A stretch of 64,000 bases of DNA from Novipirellula aureliae (GCF_007860185.1 NZ_SJPY01000001.1:581132-645131); one strand, 5' to 3'. Shown: positions 36,730-46,184, numbered from the stretch's first letter. Program-made: numbers and translations. The notes: a model not told the origin generated them from the letters alone.

Positions 36730-38547
36730 TTATAGAGACAATAGGTATTCCACCAAATCATCAATCTGGTCTTCGGATAGTTCCGAAAGTTTACCACGGC
36801 TGTTGCCGTGTTCAAACGTGGTGACAACATCCTTCATCGTTGCAGCGCGGCCATCATGCAGGTAGGGGGCCGTTCGCCATGCTTCGATCAAATGCGGTAC
36901 GTCAACCGGTTTGCCTTCGTCCGGGCCCGACGTAAAGCCAGCGTCATGCAGTCGGAAATCTGTAAACAACGGGGAGGGATGACAGTAGGCACAGCCGACT
37001 TGCTCGAATAGGATTTCTCCCCGCATGGCGGAATCACTTAGGCGGCCATCCACTAAATGGGGACTGGGGATCGGTTTCAGACTCTTCAGGTAAGCGTCGA
37101 TTGCAAGCGCGTCTTCTTCCGGTCGAACTGAAAATTGAATGTGTCGAATTCCAGCGCGAACGGCCGTTTCTGCATCGGCTCGCACACCGAGCCACATCGC
37201 CGGCGGCGTTTTGTGAGCGTAAAGCATCGATTTGACGTTCTTGGGATTGCCAATACCATCATTCATCAAGTCCCAATTCAACCCATCGGTTCGCGCATCG
37301 GGGTGGCAGGTCGCACAGCTCAGCCAATTCTGGAAACAAAGGGCCGAGTCATTGAAGTAGATTTCCCCGAGTCGTTCAGGGGTGATCGCTTGTTGGCTTC
37401 CGAGTTGCAGCAGATCGCTTTCGGTATGTCCAGTCGAAGAAGAGCGAACGATTTCGATTGCATCCGAAAAATAGTTGCCAACATAAACGACTTGCTCATC
37501 AACCACCAACGATCTTGGTCCGATGCCTTTTAGTTTGACCCGCTTTCGTATCTCGGAGAGGAATGACAAGTCGTTGTGGGCATTCAGATGAGCTTCCCCC
37601 TCAAGCTGACTTGATCGAGAAGCTATCTTTGCCGTCAGTGCGGGCAAATCAATGAGTGAAATCTCTTGGTTTCCGGTCGAGGAGACGACCAATGTTTTTC
37701 CATCGGGGGAAAAACCGATTGCCCACGGATTGGAAAACCCTTGTTCGATATCATCTAACAGAACGGTGTACTGGAGCGTCTCACTGGCCACGTCGATGAC
37801 ACTGAGCGCATTGGTGGAAACCCAGCCACGTTCAAGTTGCGTGGTCGGCACGAGAAACCGGGCCATCAGGTGCGTAGCGAATATTTTCTTTCCATCGGGC
37901 GAAATTTCCATGGCACGCATCCCCTCGGCACCGTTCACCAGAGGTAGCGTTTTGACTTCTTGGGTTTCCGTGTTGATGATCGAGACTTGTGAGGCAACGT
38001 ATTCGATATCCGCACGGCCATCCGGGATATGGTTGGCGACAAACAACCGCTTGCCATCGGGCGTCAGTACGGCCGCGATCGGTTCTCGCAAAACGGCAAC
38101 TCTGGCCATCGTCTTACCGGATTCCAGGTCGATGATCGAGACATCGTTGTCGAACCGGTTGCAGACGTACAGCCATTTCCCATCTGGCGACACGATAGGT
38201 GACATCGGCGTGTGCCCGGTCTCGATTTCGCCCACTACCGAACCCGAGTTGACAATCCATACGCGCCCTTCTGGGCCCCCGCCTGCGACGTAAAGCGTTT
38301 CACCGTCGCCAGACATCACCATGTCGGTTGGCTCAGCAGGCAACTCCAGAGAACGACGAATTCCGTTTTCCTGCAAATCGAAATCGATCAACTGCTTTCC
38401 CGTTGATGCGAGAACATACAGCGTTTCTTTGTCGTGGGAAAGGATCAAATCGCTCGGCGACAAATAGTCCTGGGCCGAGACCAATCCAGCCGAGAGAATT
38501 GGCATTGTGAAGGACAATGCCATCACACAGATGGTTACAATTTTCAT
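36730..38547 (-). CDS. Secreted beta-propeller di-heme cytochrome (peroxidase-like)
   Basis: A 605-aa exported protein with signal peptide (MALSFTMPILSAGLVSAQD). The first 350 residues are YVTN/NHL-type beta-propeller blades, each with a DGK or DGE turn such as SPDGKWLYVCNRFDNDVSII and TPDGKRLFVANHIPDG. The last 200 residues carry two c-type heme motifs, CATCH (in NWLSCATCHPDARTDGLNWD) and CAYCH (in FEQVGCAYCHPSPLFTD), with the MauG/cytochrome-c-peroxidase-like HDGRAATMKDVVTTF. Its start is 9 bp from the upstream stop, so it is the last gene of the seven-gene operon. It probably handles electrons in the periplasm. Confidence 0.92.
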   Translation of the reverse strand: MKIVTICVMALSFTMPILSAGLVSAQDYLSPSDLILSHDKETLYVLASTGKQLIDFDLQENGIRRSLELPAEPTDMVMSGDGETLYVAGGGPEGRVWIVNSGSVVGEIETGHTPMSPIVSPDGKWLYVCNRFDNDVSIIDLESGKTMARVAVLREPIAAVLTPDGKRLFVANHIPDGRADIEYVASQVSIINTETQEVKTLPLVNGAEGMRAMEISPDGKKIFATHLMARFLVPTTQLERGWVSTNALSVIDVASETLQYTVLLDDIEQGFSNPWAIGFSPDGKTLVVSSTGNQEISLIDLPALTAKIASRSSQLEGEAHLNAHNDLSFLSEIRKRVKLKGIGPRSLVVDEQVVYVGNYFSDAIEIVRSSSTGHTESDLLQLGSQQAITPERLGEIYFNDSALCFQNWLSCATCHPDARTDGLNWDLMNDGIGNPKNVKSMLYAHKTPPAMWLGVRADAETAVRAGIRHIQFSVRPEEDALAIDAYLKSLKPIPSPHLVDGRLSDSAMRGEILFEQVGCAYCHPSPLFTDFRLHDAGFTSGPDEGKPVDVPHLIEAWRTAPYLHDGRAATMKDVVTTFEHGNSRGKLSELSEDQIDDLVEYLLSL

Positions 38548-38556
38548 GATCGACGT

Positions 38557-41500
38557 TCAATGGGAAACGGTGGGTGGTTTAGCGTCTTGGCTTCGTGGTT
38601 CGATGACCACGCGGAAGCCGACGTTGAAAACCTTCTGGTAGGATTGGTAAGGTAGGCGATAGGAGCTCGTTGCTCGGTGAGGTCGATCACGCCACGAACC
38701 GCCGCGAACCACTTTTCTGGTTTGTAGGTCCAAGGCATTTCGGCCATCGTCGGCCACGTAGGGATATGGATTATAGTCTGACCTCGTCCATTCGGCCACG
38801 TTTCCGTGCATATCGTAAAGTCCCCACGGATTCGGTAGAAATTGACCCGTTCCTTGGGGCGTCAGCGCACCATCGTTAAAGCGGTTGTCACGTGGCACAA
38901 AGTCATTTGTCGGTGATCGACGGTTTGGGGCAACGGGTTGCGGATCGACGCCCCGGACCGCGAGCAATCCGATCGATTGATCGGCAAGGTTGGCGTGCTT
39001 CTCGAATCCCGCTTCGCCAAAGTAAAAGGGCTTGTCACTGCCAGCACGTGCAGCCCATTCCCATTCCGCTTCGCTGGGCAGCGTCATACTCAGGCCCGTC
39101 TTTTCCGACGCCCAATCACAATAGGCCATCGCTTCTTGCCAACTGACGCGGATCACCGGCATCTCAGGATCATTGGCCGGATACCCAGGGTAGATATGAT
39201 CTTTCCATTGCTGGTCAATCGCACCGCTATCATGCTTGGGATCAAAGCGTCTGAATTGTTCATTCGTAATTTCTTTGACCGACATCCAGAATGGCTTGGG
39301 AATTTCGACGACGCTTTGAGGAGCTTCGTCAGCGGCTCCTGCTAGCGATCCCATCACAAAACGTCCCGCGGGAATCCGAGCAAACGTGATCGTCTGGCCA
39401 TCGATTTCTACGTCGCGGGTCGCGGAAGCCATTTTCTGCACCATCGCTTCGCTGAGCGGCCACCCTTCTATCTGGACGGCTTGGTAATCCACTTTTTCTT
39501 TGCTGGGCATTACGAAATCGGGACGCACAATTTCATCTTCCGGCATCCACTCAATATTGTCATCGAGACAGGCAAAAGCCCGCTTCATCTCGATCGTTCT
39601 CTCGGCTTGCACCTTCGTCTTCTCGGAGTAATTTCGTTGTTGCATCCAAGTTGCGTGATACGGAACATTCAAATCGATCCAGGTCACGAGCCGATTCCAG
39701 CCGTCTTCATCTAATTCGACGCCATGGTGTCCTTTTTCGAGCATTTGAATCAACTCGCTGGTGGACGCATGGTATTCCATCGGTCGCATCAGGTGGATGT
39801 CGCTTTCAGGCCCTGGGCGGCGCACATAGGGATGCAGCGCATGATAGGAATTCGCGAACCCCGCATTCCCAGGTGAGTTGTCCTTAAAATTGGGGCGATC
39901 ACTTTCGCTGCCGTCGTGGCATCCGACACAGTGGCGATCGAGTACGGGTTGGACTTCACGCTGGAAACCAAAGCCGTAGGCTCGTTCAATGCCCGCCCAA
40001 GGCTCCAGTTTCTGAGGCATTTTGCGAGCAGCCAAAGCCATGCGTTCAGGTGGCGGGGTGCGAGTCGATTCGTGGCAACCGACACAGGAAAGTCGTTCAC
40101 CTGGCATCGCGGCAAGCCAACTTCGCATGATTTGAAGAGCTTGGCCATTTTCGTCCAATGGCTGAATCGAGATCGGGACGCTGTGAGGTATCGAGAGCAT
40201 TGCCGAACCATCTTCCTCGACCGGGACCGTTCCTAAAACTCGTTTCGTATCCCAACCCCCTTCGATCGCCAACGCATCATGGCTGCCATGCAATCGGTAG
40301 GCATAACCGTAGTTAAACAGTCGCAGCGATTTGACGGTGCCGCGCGGGATGTCTTTCAAGCCGGGGCCTGCGTAGATGTCTTGAATAAACAGAGTAGCGT
40401 CTTCCGCGTCAAAGTCGCGGCGATCAGGAATGATCGGTGGTTGCTCTCGTTTCTTCAGCGGAATTGGCTCGAACAGAAACTTTCGGTCGGATGCCAACTT
40501 GATCATATTGTCGAAGCGGTCCACCAAGTACAGCGACCATCGTTCCGAAGGGTTCAATTGTCCGGAAACCAAAAAGTAGTTTTCGCTCAAAGGATACGGA
40601 TGCAGAAAACGAGGCCACTTGTCTTTCATGTATTGATCGATGATGACCGGTTCGACTTCCTTACCATACCCAGGGATTCGTTGGATCACGCCGTCGGCTT
40701 CGAACTCGCCTTTGGCGGTATCGAAAACGATCAACTCGCCAGCCCGTGAAACGCCGTGATGGCCTGAGCAAATCGCGGCGAATTGCGAAGTTTTTCCAGG
40801 GATCTGCTTGGCATAGAACATCGTATTGGGCCAAAACGAGTTCGATCCATAGATGCTGCGCAAATTCGTCCCATCAGGATTCATTTGCATCAAGATACGA
40901 GTGAAGTAGTGCGCGTTGTCCGTGTATTCCCAGCGGCAGAACATCACGCGGCCATTTTCCATGACCCACGGATACCAATCGTTTTCCTGGTCAAAAGTAA
41001 TCTGACGCATGCCAGTTCCATCGGGATTGATTTCGTACAGATTGCCGACGTAATCACTGCCACCCACACAAGGAACCGCATGCAGAGGCGCTGTGGAACA
41101 GAACACCAATTTTCCGCTTGGTAAATAAGTGGCGCTGTAGTGATCGACCTCAGGCATCACGGTTGTAATCCGCCGCTCGCCGGTCCCGTCGATATTGATC
41201 TCGTGGATTTGCTGTGTATTGCTGTCGATGTCAATTCCGGTGAACAGTAGTTTGTCGGCTTCGTAATGCAGGCTCAAATCCATCACACACTGGCGACTGT
41301 TCGCTGGTTTGAATACGGTCTCGACAGACCTGTTTTCGAGATTCAGGATTCGAAGTTCATCGTCAAAATTGGGTTGCCGTTCGTTGCCTCGGCTGCGCAA
41401 ATAGTTCGCGTTTCCTTGCCAGTTTGCAGGTACGAGAGCATTCTTGCTAGCTCGAAATAGAACTTGATCAAAGTCAACCTCTGGATTGTTGAGCACCAAA

Positions 41501-42117
41501 GCCTTGTAGCGAACGGCTTCGACCTCGGTATCCGAAGCGTTGTCGGATGCCAGCTTGTCAAGCTGCTGGAGATATTCGGTTGCTGGATACGTCGAATACT
41601 GTGCGCCCAAATATTCGATTGCACGTTTGGCGTATTCGATTTTCTTGGCGACAGGCGTGAAGACATAATCGAGGTCTACCGGAGCAATGAAGAGTCCGGC
41701 ACTGGCTCGATTTCCTTGATTCTTGTTTACAAATTGAATTTCAAAAACGTTGCTGCCCTTATTGAGTGGAAGCGAATAGAACGTCTTTTCGACACTTTGT
41801 AGAACGTTTCCATTGAGTCGCAAATTGACCGGACCGCTGACGTTAAAGCCTTGCGTGTAGTCTCGGTCGGCAACCAAGTCCGCGACGATGAATAGATCGC
41901 CACGACGGAGGTTCACGCTATAATTGTGGCTGATGCGCAGGCGGTTGTCGGCTTGCCAGATCTCTGGGTTCGCAGCCGCTTCCGAAAGATTGCCGATCCA
42001 GTCTTGAACGTGGGCGGGGTCTCCGACATAGACGTCACCGAAATGGCAGGTCTGAGCACGCAGTGACGACGCAAACGTAGCGATTAAAGCGAGTGCAATC
42101 AACTTTCGCATAAACAT
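38557..42117 (-). CDS. Secreted propeller/cytochrome/SUMF1 fusion protein
   Basis: An approximately 1,186-aa exported protein (signal KLIALALIATFASSLRAQ). After an N-terminal beta-sandwich and helical spacer come WD40-like PD40 blades (INIDGTGERRITTVMPEVDH, INPDGTGMRQITFDQENDW). Two heme motifs follow: CVGCHESTRTPPPER and HCVGCHDGSESD. The C-terminal 220 residues are an SUMF1/FGE-sulfatase-type domain (FARIPAGRFVMGS, VSWQEAMAYCDWASEKTG, LPSEAEWEWAARAG, DMHGNVAEWTRSDYNPYPY, VVRGGSWRDRPHRATSSYR). Enzymatic FGE cysteines are not obvious, so it is probably a binding domain. The start 42117 is chosen because the longer frame overlaps the aldolase gene. Confidence 0.9.
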   Translation of the reverse strand: MFMRKLIALALIATFASSLRAQTCHFGDVYVGDPAHVQDWIGNLSEAAANPEIWQADNRLRISHNYSVNLRRGDLFIVADLVADRDYTQGFNVSGPVNLRLNGNVLQSVEKTFYSLPLNKGSNVFEIQFVNKNQGNRASAGLFIAPVDLDYVFTPVAKKIEYAKRAIEYLGAQYSTYPATEYLQQLDKLASDNASDTEVEAVRYKALVLNNPEVDFDQVLFRASKNALVPANWQGNANYLRSRGNERQPNFDDELRILNLENRSVETVFKPANSRQCVMDLSLHYEADKLLFTGIDIDSNTQQIHEINIDGTGERRITTVMPEVDHYSATYLPSGKLVFCSTAPLHAVPCVGGSDYVGNLYEINPDGTGMRQITFDQENDWYPWVMENGRVMFCRWEYTDNAHYFTRILMQMNPDGTNLRSIYGSNSFWPNTMFYAKQIPGKTSQFAAICSGHHGVSRAGELIVFDTAKGEFEADGVIQRIPGYGKEVEPVIIDQYMKDKWPRFLHPYPLSENYFLVSGQLNPSERWSLYLVDRFDNMIKLASDRKFLFEPIPLKKREQPPIIPDRRDFDAEDATLFIQDIYAGPGLKDIPRGTVKSLRLFNYGYAYRLHGSHDALAIEGGWDTKRVLGTVPVEEDGSAMLSIPHSVPISIQPLDENGQALQIMRSWLAAMPGERLSCVGCHESTRTPPPERMALAARKMPQKLEPWAGIERAYGFGFQREVQPVLDRHCVGCHDGSESDRPNFKDNSPGNAGFANSYHALHPYVRRPGPESDIHLMRPMEYHASTSELIQMLEKGHHGVELDEDGWNRLVTWIDLNVPYHATWMQQRNYSEKTKVQAERTIEMKRAFACLDDNIEWMPEDEIVRPDFVMPSKEKVDYQAVQIEGWPLSEAMVQKMASATRDVEIDGQTITFARIPAGRFVMGSLAGAADEAPQSVVEIPKPFWMSVKEITNEQFRRFDPKHDSGAIDQQWKDHIYPGYPANDPEMPVIRVSWQEAMAYCDWASEKTGLSMTLPSEAEWEWAARAGSDKPFYFGEAGFEKHANLADQSIGLLAVRGVDPQPVAPNRRSPTNDFVPRDNRFNDGALTPQGTGQFLPNPWGLYDMHGNVAEWTRSDYNPYPYVADDGRNALDLQTRKVVRGGSWRDRPHRATSSYRLPYQSYQKVFNVGFRVVIEPRSQDAKPPTVSH

Positions 42118-42181
42118 CTTTTCATCAGCCTTCAAGTTTGGGGTGGGAAAATACGGATGGAGGCCCTGAGAACCGAAAAAA

Positions 42182-43051
42182 TTAGGAGAGATCTTTATAC
42201 ATTTCAAAGGCTTGGTCGGCCGTCATCCCCTCATGAACGACGCCGCGAACCGCCTTAATCATACTAATCGGATTTTCGGACTGGAACACATTGCGTCCCA
42301 TGTCCACACCCGAAGCACCTTCATTGATTGCGCAGTAAGCGAGTTTCAGAGCATCCTGTTCTTCCAATTTCTTACCTCCAGCAATCACGATCGGAACCGG
42401 GCAGGCAGCGGTAACCTTTTCGAAGTCCTTCTCGCAGTAATAGGTCTTGACGAATGTTGCACCGTTCTCAGCACAAACACGTGTCGCCATTCCGAGATAG
42501 CGAGCATCACGCGTCAATTCCTTTCCGACAGCGGTTACACCAAGTGTTGGAATGCCGTATCGGTTCCCCAGATCAGCGGTGCGGACGAGATTCTCGATCG
42601 TCTTGCCTTCATACTGGCCACCAATCGAAACCATGATCGCCAGCGCCGACGCATTGATGCGTATCGCATCGTCGATACCAAGAATGCACTCATCATTTAG
42701 CTCGTTGAGCACGGTCGTACCGGCTGAAAATCGAAGCGAGATTGGCTTGTTCACTTGCGGCGGGATGCAGCTTCGCAGGACGCCTCGGCTGCACATCAAG
42801 CAATCCGCGTATTCGACGAGCGGTAAAATCCCCAGATCGATGCGTTCGAGTCCAGACGTTGGCCCCATAATGTAGCCGTGGTCAAACGCCAGCATCACGG
42901 TGTTCCCACTACGCGGGTTAAAGATCCGGCTCATTCGGTCCTTGATTCCCCAATCGACGTGATCGAGTCCTTTGAGGAAGAAGGCTTCCTTCTTCACGGG
43001 GATGTTGAGTCCATAATCGTTTGCTTCAATGTTACCGGTAGCATCGGCCAT
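42182..43051 (-). CDS. LsrF-like class I aldolase/thiolase (DhnA family)
   Basis: A 289-aa cytoplasmic (beta/alpha)8 enzyme. It aligns closely by eye with E. coli LsrF, the 3-hydroxy-5-phosphonooxypentane-2,4-dione thiolase of AI-2 breakdown: DWGIKDRMSRIFNP, TVMLAFDHGYIMGPTSGLER, CPVPIVIAGGKKLEEQ and ASGVDMGRNVFQSENP. The Schiff-base lysine is Lys202 in VKTYYCEK. The neighbours do not include lsrK, lsrG or the Lsr transporter. Instead, DhaL and DhaK lie directly upstream. It therefore more likely cleaves a phosphorylated ketose made by the kinase than AI-2. The gap to DhaL is 17 bp. Confidence 0.93.
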   Translation of the reverse strand: MADATGNIEANDYGLNIPVKKEAFFLKGLDHVDWGIKDRMSRIFNPRSGNTVMLAFDHGYIMGPTSGLERIDLGILPLVEYADCLMCSRGVLRSCIPPQVNKPISLRFSAGTTVLNELNDECILGIDDAIRINASALAIMVSIGGQYEGKTIENLVRTADLGNRYGIPTLGVTAVGKELTRDARYLGMATRVCAENGATFVKTYYCEKDFEKVTAACPVPIVIAGGKKLEEQDALKLAYCAINEGASGVDMGRNVFQSENPISMIKAVRGVVHEGMTADQAFEMYKDLS

Positions 43052-43068
43052 GATTTTCCTTTATGTGT

Positions 43069-43695
43069 TTAAACTGCAGCGGTAAAACCGCGTGAAAAAG
43101 CTTCAAAAGTGCAGGCGGTCGACACCGCGCCTGCGTCCAGGTGTCCGATGACTCGCTCGCCAAGATTTCGAGCACGTCCAAATTTCGCAACCATTTCCTT
43201 CGTGTTTTCCGCCCCCTTTGCCGCCGCTTCCGCAGCCGCTTGTAGCATCGTCGGGATGCCGTTTTCCACGTTGGCAACCAGCGCATCGACCGCTGGTTCC
43301 AAGGCGTCCATCATCGTTTTATCTCCGATGCTTGCCTTGGTTTGTTGTTTGACTTTTTCGAGTCCTGCTGAAAACATTGCGGCGGTTTCAGCAGCGTTCA
43401 ATGAATCGCCTTCAACGCCGTCACTCATCCCCAGAAAAAGGGCACCGATCAACGTGCTCGTCGATCCACACGACTCCATCATCGCCGCAAAGCCCATGTC
43501 CCCAAGCATCTTCTTGAGGTTCGTTCCCTCTTGGGCAACTCGGTCAACCGCTGTCATGGCACTGACGATCGCGGTCCCATGGTCGCCGTCGCCTGTTTCT
43601 GCGTCTAAAGCCGAGAACTCACTCGCTCGTTCTTTCAACGAAGCAAGTGCAGTCGCCGTCATCTTCGCAAGTCGCTGGCAATCTAAAAAGGCCAT
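43069..43695 (-). CDS. dhaL: DhaL-type kinase subunit
   Basis: A 208-aa helical-barrel subunit that binds ADP or ATP and magnesium. The conserved DAETGDGDHGTAI motif near residue 31-43 supplies the metal-binding aspartates. The middle GSTSTLIGALFLGM and the C-terminal HLDAGAVSTACTFEAF are also typical. It works with DhaK to phosphorylate dihydroxyacetone or a related ketose. No PTS-type DhaM is nearby, so direct ATP use is likely, as in erythrulose- and apulose-type kinases. The start is the ATG at 43695, 67 bp after the DhaK stop. Confidence 0.93.
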   Translation of the reverse strand: MAFLDCQRLAKMTATALASLKERASEFSALDAETGDGDHGTAIVSAMTAVDRVAQEGTNLKKMLGDMGFAAMMESCGSTSTLIGALFLGMSDGVEGDSLNAAETAAMFSAGLEKVKQQTKASIGDKTMMDALEPAVDALVANVENGIPTMLQAAAEAAAKGAENTKEMVAKFGRARNLGERVIGHLDAGAVSTACTFEAFSRGFTAAV

Positions 43696-43762
43696 CGATT
43701 CATTCCTCTAATCGTTCGCGTATAGCAAAGTTCTAGTGTAAGTTCTTGGATCCGGAAGGCTT

Positions 43763-44782
43763 CTATCGGACCGTCCAGTAGGGTGTGTTGCAGGGGGCCT
43801 TTAGCAGCGGCACATGATCGGCATCTAACTTGCAGAGGATCATTTGGAAGCCGGCCATTTCTTGCACCGTTAAGATCTCGTCGATCAAGCCAGACACAAC
43901 GGTGATTCCTCGACTTTCAAGGACTCGATAGGCTTTGCGGAAAATTAAATTCATTTCCATCAGGGTTGTCGCACCCGTCCCATTGATGATCAACATCGTC
44001 TTGTCACCCGACTTTGCATCGACGGCTGTGATCAACGGCTCGATCATTTTCTGAGCGGTCTCGTCGGCGGAGAGAATCTTGGTACGTCCTCCACCGGCTT
44101 CACCGTGTTGGCCCATGCCAATTTCCATCTCATCGTCCGGCAATTCGGAGATCGCTTGTCCGTTTTGTGGATGCGTGGCCCCCGTCATCGCGACCGCCAA
44201 AGTTGCCATTTGTTTGCTGAATCGCTCGGCAATCTCGTAGACTTCATCGAGTGATTTGCCTGCCTCCGCGGCCGCACCAGCGACTTTAAAAAGCGGAACG
44301 CATCCCGCCAAACCGCGGCGGTCTTCATCGGGAGTCTCTAAACCCGCGCTGATGTCCTCGTGAGTCAACAGCATGCGGACATTTAATCCTTCTCGTTTGG
44401 CCAATTCCATTGCCATGTTCGCACTCATCACGTCGCCGGCGTGGTTGAGCACGACGAGCAAAATGCCTACGTCTCGATGGAGAGCCTTGAGAGCTTCGAG
44501 CAACTTTGGTGCACCGGGGGCCGCGAAAATATCACCCACGACACTGGCGTCGAGCATGCCTTCACCAACAAATCCGCTCAGTGCCGGTTCGTGTCCCGCA
44601 CCGCCGAGAGTGACCAGAGCGACCTTGTCCTCGGATTTCGCATGGGTCCGCACCACAATTTTTTCCGACATCAAGCTCACTTTGTCGGCATAAGCAAGCG
44701 TGTAGCCTTCAAGCAACTCCGCCGTAATATCATTGGGGTCATTCAGGAATTTTTTCATGGTTCGATTTTGTCTGGTCATCAT
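43763..44782 (-). CDS. dhaK: DhaK-type substrate-binding kinase subunit
   Basis: A 339-aa subunit that holds the ketose as a covalent hemiaminal with a histidine. The hallmark GGAGHEPALSGFVG lies at residues 60-75. The substrate-binding His is His226 in EMEIGMGQHGEAG, fully conserved. It also has GDKTMLIINGTGATTLMEMN and ends PYWTVR. The ATG at 44782 or 44779 follows AAGAG and is 10 bp from the VOC stop. The natural substrate need not be dihydroxyacetone: members act on erythrulose and apulose too. Confidence 0.94.
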   Translation of the reverse strand: MMTRQNRTMKKFLNDPNDITAELLEGYTLAYADKVSLMSEKIVVRTHAKSEDKVALVTLGGAGHEPALSGFVGEGMLDASVVGDIFAAPGAPKLLEALKALHRDVGILLVVLNHAGDVMSANMAMELAKREGLNVRMLLTHEDISAGLETPDEDRRGLAGCVPLFKVAGAAAEAGKSLDEVYEIAERFSKQMATLAVAMTGATHPQNGQAISELPDDEMEIGMGQHGEAGGGRTKILSADETAQKMIEPLITAVDAKSGDKTMLIINGTGATTLMEMNLIFRKAYRVLESRGITVVSGLIDEILTVQEMAGFQMILCKLDADHVPLLKAPCNTPYWTVR

Positions 44783-44792
44783 TTGCTCTTGA

Positions 44793-45119
44793 TTAGGAAT
44801 TGGATTCTTCGATTTGCAGAAACTCGATTGGCACACCTTCCTCGATCACAAACGCAACCGTCACGCCGGGCATCGCCGTAAAAGGCTCAACCAGCATTTC
44901 TGCGTTTTTCAATTCCGCAGCCAAGTCGTCGACGCGATAGGCAATATGAGGCATCGCTTTCAGAATTTCTGGCAACCCGCTGTGATCTTCGAACCGCAGC
45001 CACTCAATCCGATTGCGACTCTGATCGGGATCCGACACATGGACTCCCGCGTCCTTCAAGTACGTCATGTTCTCATCCAAGCGGTCCGTGGGGATGCCGA
45101 TGTGATGCAACGTTCGCAT
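44793..45119 (-). CDS. VOC-family protein (glyoxalase-like)
   Basis: A 108-aa single vicinal-oxygen-chelate module, with the N-terminal HHIGIPTDRLDENMTYLKDA and the final FVIEEGVPIEFLQIEE. The His near the start and the late Glu are usual metal ligands. It could isomerise, lyse or epimerise a small oxidised sugar. Overlap of spacing (10 bp to dhaK) supports co-transcription. Its exact reaction is not predictable. Confidence 0.85.
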   Translation of the reverse strand: MRTLHHIGIPTDRLDENMTYLKDAGVHVSDPDQSRNRIEWLRFEDHSGLPEILKAMPHIAYRVDDLAAELKNAEMLVEPFTAMPGVTVAFVIEEGVPIEFLQIEESNS

Positions 45120-45204
45120 AGTCCTACTCCAAAACTTTCAACAGAATGGATCTTGGCAAAGCTCCCTGAATAGCCCCGATCCCAAAAAAAACCGATGTAA
45201 CGTC

Positions 45205-45879
45205 CTAAAAGACAACCGACTTGTTCGTGAACTCGAGCGCGTTACCATAGTGAGGCGATGCGTATTCCGAAACGATTGCTCCCTCGGGGCCTGCAATCAT
45301 AAAATGTCGAGCTTGCAAGCGGTTGAGCGAGCCCACTTCGCCCTGTTGAAGCGGTGTGCAATGCCGAGCCGTGATCCCACCCGCATTCAATTGACTTTCG
45401 GGAAGTTTGATCGGCAGATCCTCGGTCGCTTCGTCGTCGCTAAATGCATAAACCATGCCGTGACGCACATGCCAGGATTCCATTTTGGCCGGACCTTCGG
45501 GAACGGGCCGATGACAATGTTCGACAATCATTTGGCCAGGCAACAAAAAGATCTCATGGGCAAAGTACATGTGTTCGGTATCGTTGACCCAAAAGATGCC
45601 GCCCATGCCGACGTTCAAAAAGTCGTCTTGCGCGAAATCGCTGGTCCAAAACTGATCGCTTCGCAACAAGGGTGAGATCGGGTAGCCAAACCGGTTCATC
45701 ATCTCATAGTAGGCCGCAAACGCTTTCTTCTTATTGAAGGTGTCGCCATCGTAAAAGTCATTGCGCGTGTAGTTCTTGCGTTCACCGCCGACGGCCCAGG
45801 TTCCAGCCGCGAGCGTACCGGCTACGACGCTCGATGTTTTCAGAAGGGTTCGACGGGTGACAGGATCAGATTTGCTCAT
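45205..45879 (-). CDS. Tat-exported cupin, D-lyxose isomerase-like
   Basis: A 224-aa protein that begins with a twin-arginine leader (TRRTLLKTSSVVAGTLAAG). The mature part is a cupin: LLPGQMIVEHCHRPVPEGP contains an HxH pair with a following Glu (PAKMESWHV), and a later His is in ARHFMIAGPEGAIVSEYAS. The pattern recalls the metal site of D-lyxose/D-mannose isomerases, and the closing EYAS matches their cupin end. Residue spacing does not fully match, so the name is tentative. The ATG at 45879 is preferred to a GTG at 45891. It is the first gene of the operon, opposite the IclR gene. Confidence 0.75.
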   Translation of the reverse strand: MSKSDPVTRRTLLKTSSVVAGTLAAGTWAVGGERKNYTRNDFYDGDTFNKKKAFAAYYEMMNRFGYPISPLLRSDQFWTSDFAQDDFLNVGMGGIFWVNDTEHMYFAHEIFLLPGQMIVEHCHRPVPEGPAKMESWHVRHGMVYAFSDDEATEDLPIKLPESQLNAGGITARHCTPLQQGEVGSLNRLQARHFMIAGPEGAIVSEYASPHYGNALEFTNKSVVF

Positions 45880-45987
45880 CGCTTGGCTCACTCTTTTGTT
45901 CTTGTGGCGGTGCGGATTGAAGTTGTCAGGCAGAAACCAATTGCCTCACTCTCCCGGCGAAACCCGCGAGCGTGAAGGGGCGTTCGG

Positions 45988-46010
45988 TATATGGAACTAT
46001 GTCCCATATA
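45988..46010. promoter_or_regulatory. Inverted repeat, probable IclR operator
   Basis: TATATGG at 45988 and CCATATA at 46004 flank 9 bp. The central TGGAACTATGTCCCA is a near-palindrome resembling IclR-family sites (TGGAA...TTCCA). It lies about 110 bp before the operon's first start and 230 bp before the IclR start. Confidence 0.6.
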
Positions 46011-46170
46011 AGCACAGTTGCAAGAGAACGTCAAGCTTTTCCTCGAACCAAATCGACCGAGAAATAGTCCATAGCGAGAGTTTATTGAACGTTGAGAGCA
46101 GGGAAAGACGCTTCAGCAACCAAACGGGGATTCGGGAGACTCCAGACTTCCTGGGGCTTTTCAAAGAACG

Positions 46171-46184
46171 TTCTACATATAGAA
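46171..46184. promoter_or_regulatory. Second inverted repeat near IclR gene
   Basis: TTCTA-CATA-TAGAA, about 58 bp ahead of the IclR start. It could be an autoregulatory site. Confidence 0.35.

Noticed and set aside
42118-42207. Longer start for the fusion protein
   Set aside because: It would overlap the aldolase gene and lacks a signal peptide at its beginning.
42182-43051. AI-2 degradation system (Lsr)
   Set aside because: Only the LsrF-like gene is present; lsrK, lsrG and the Lsr transporter are missing and the kinase is DhaKL.
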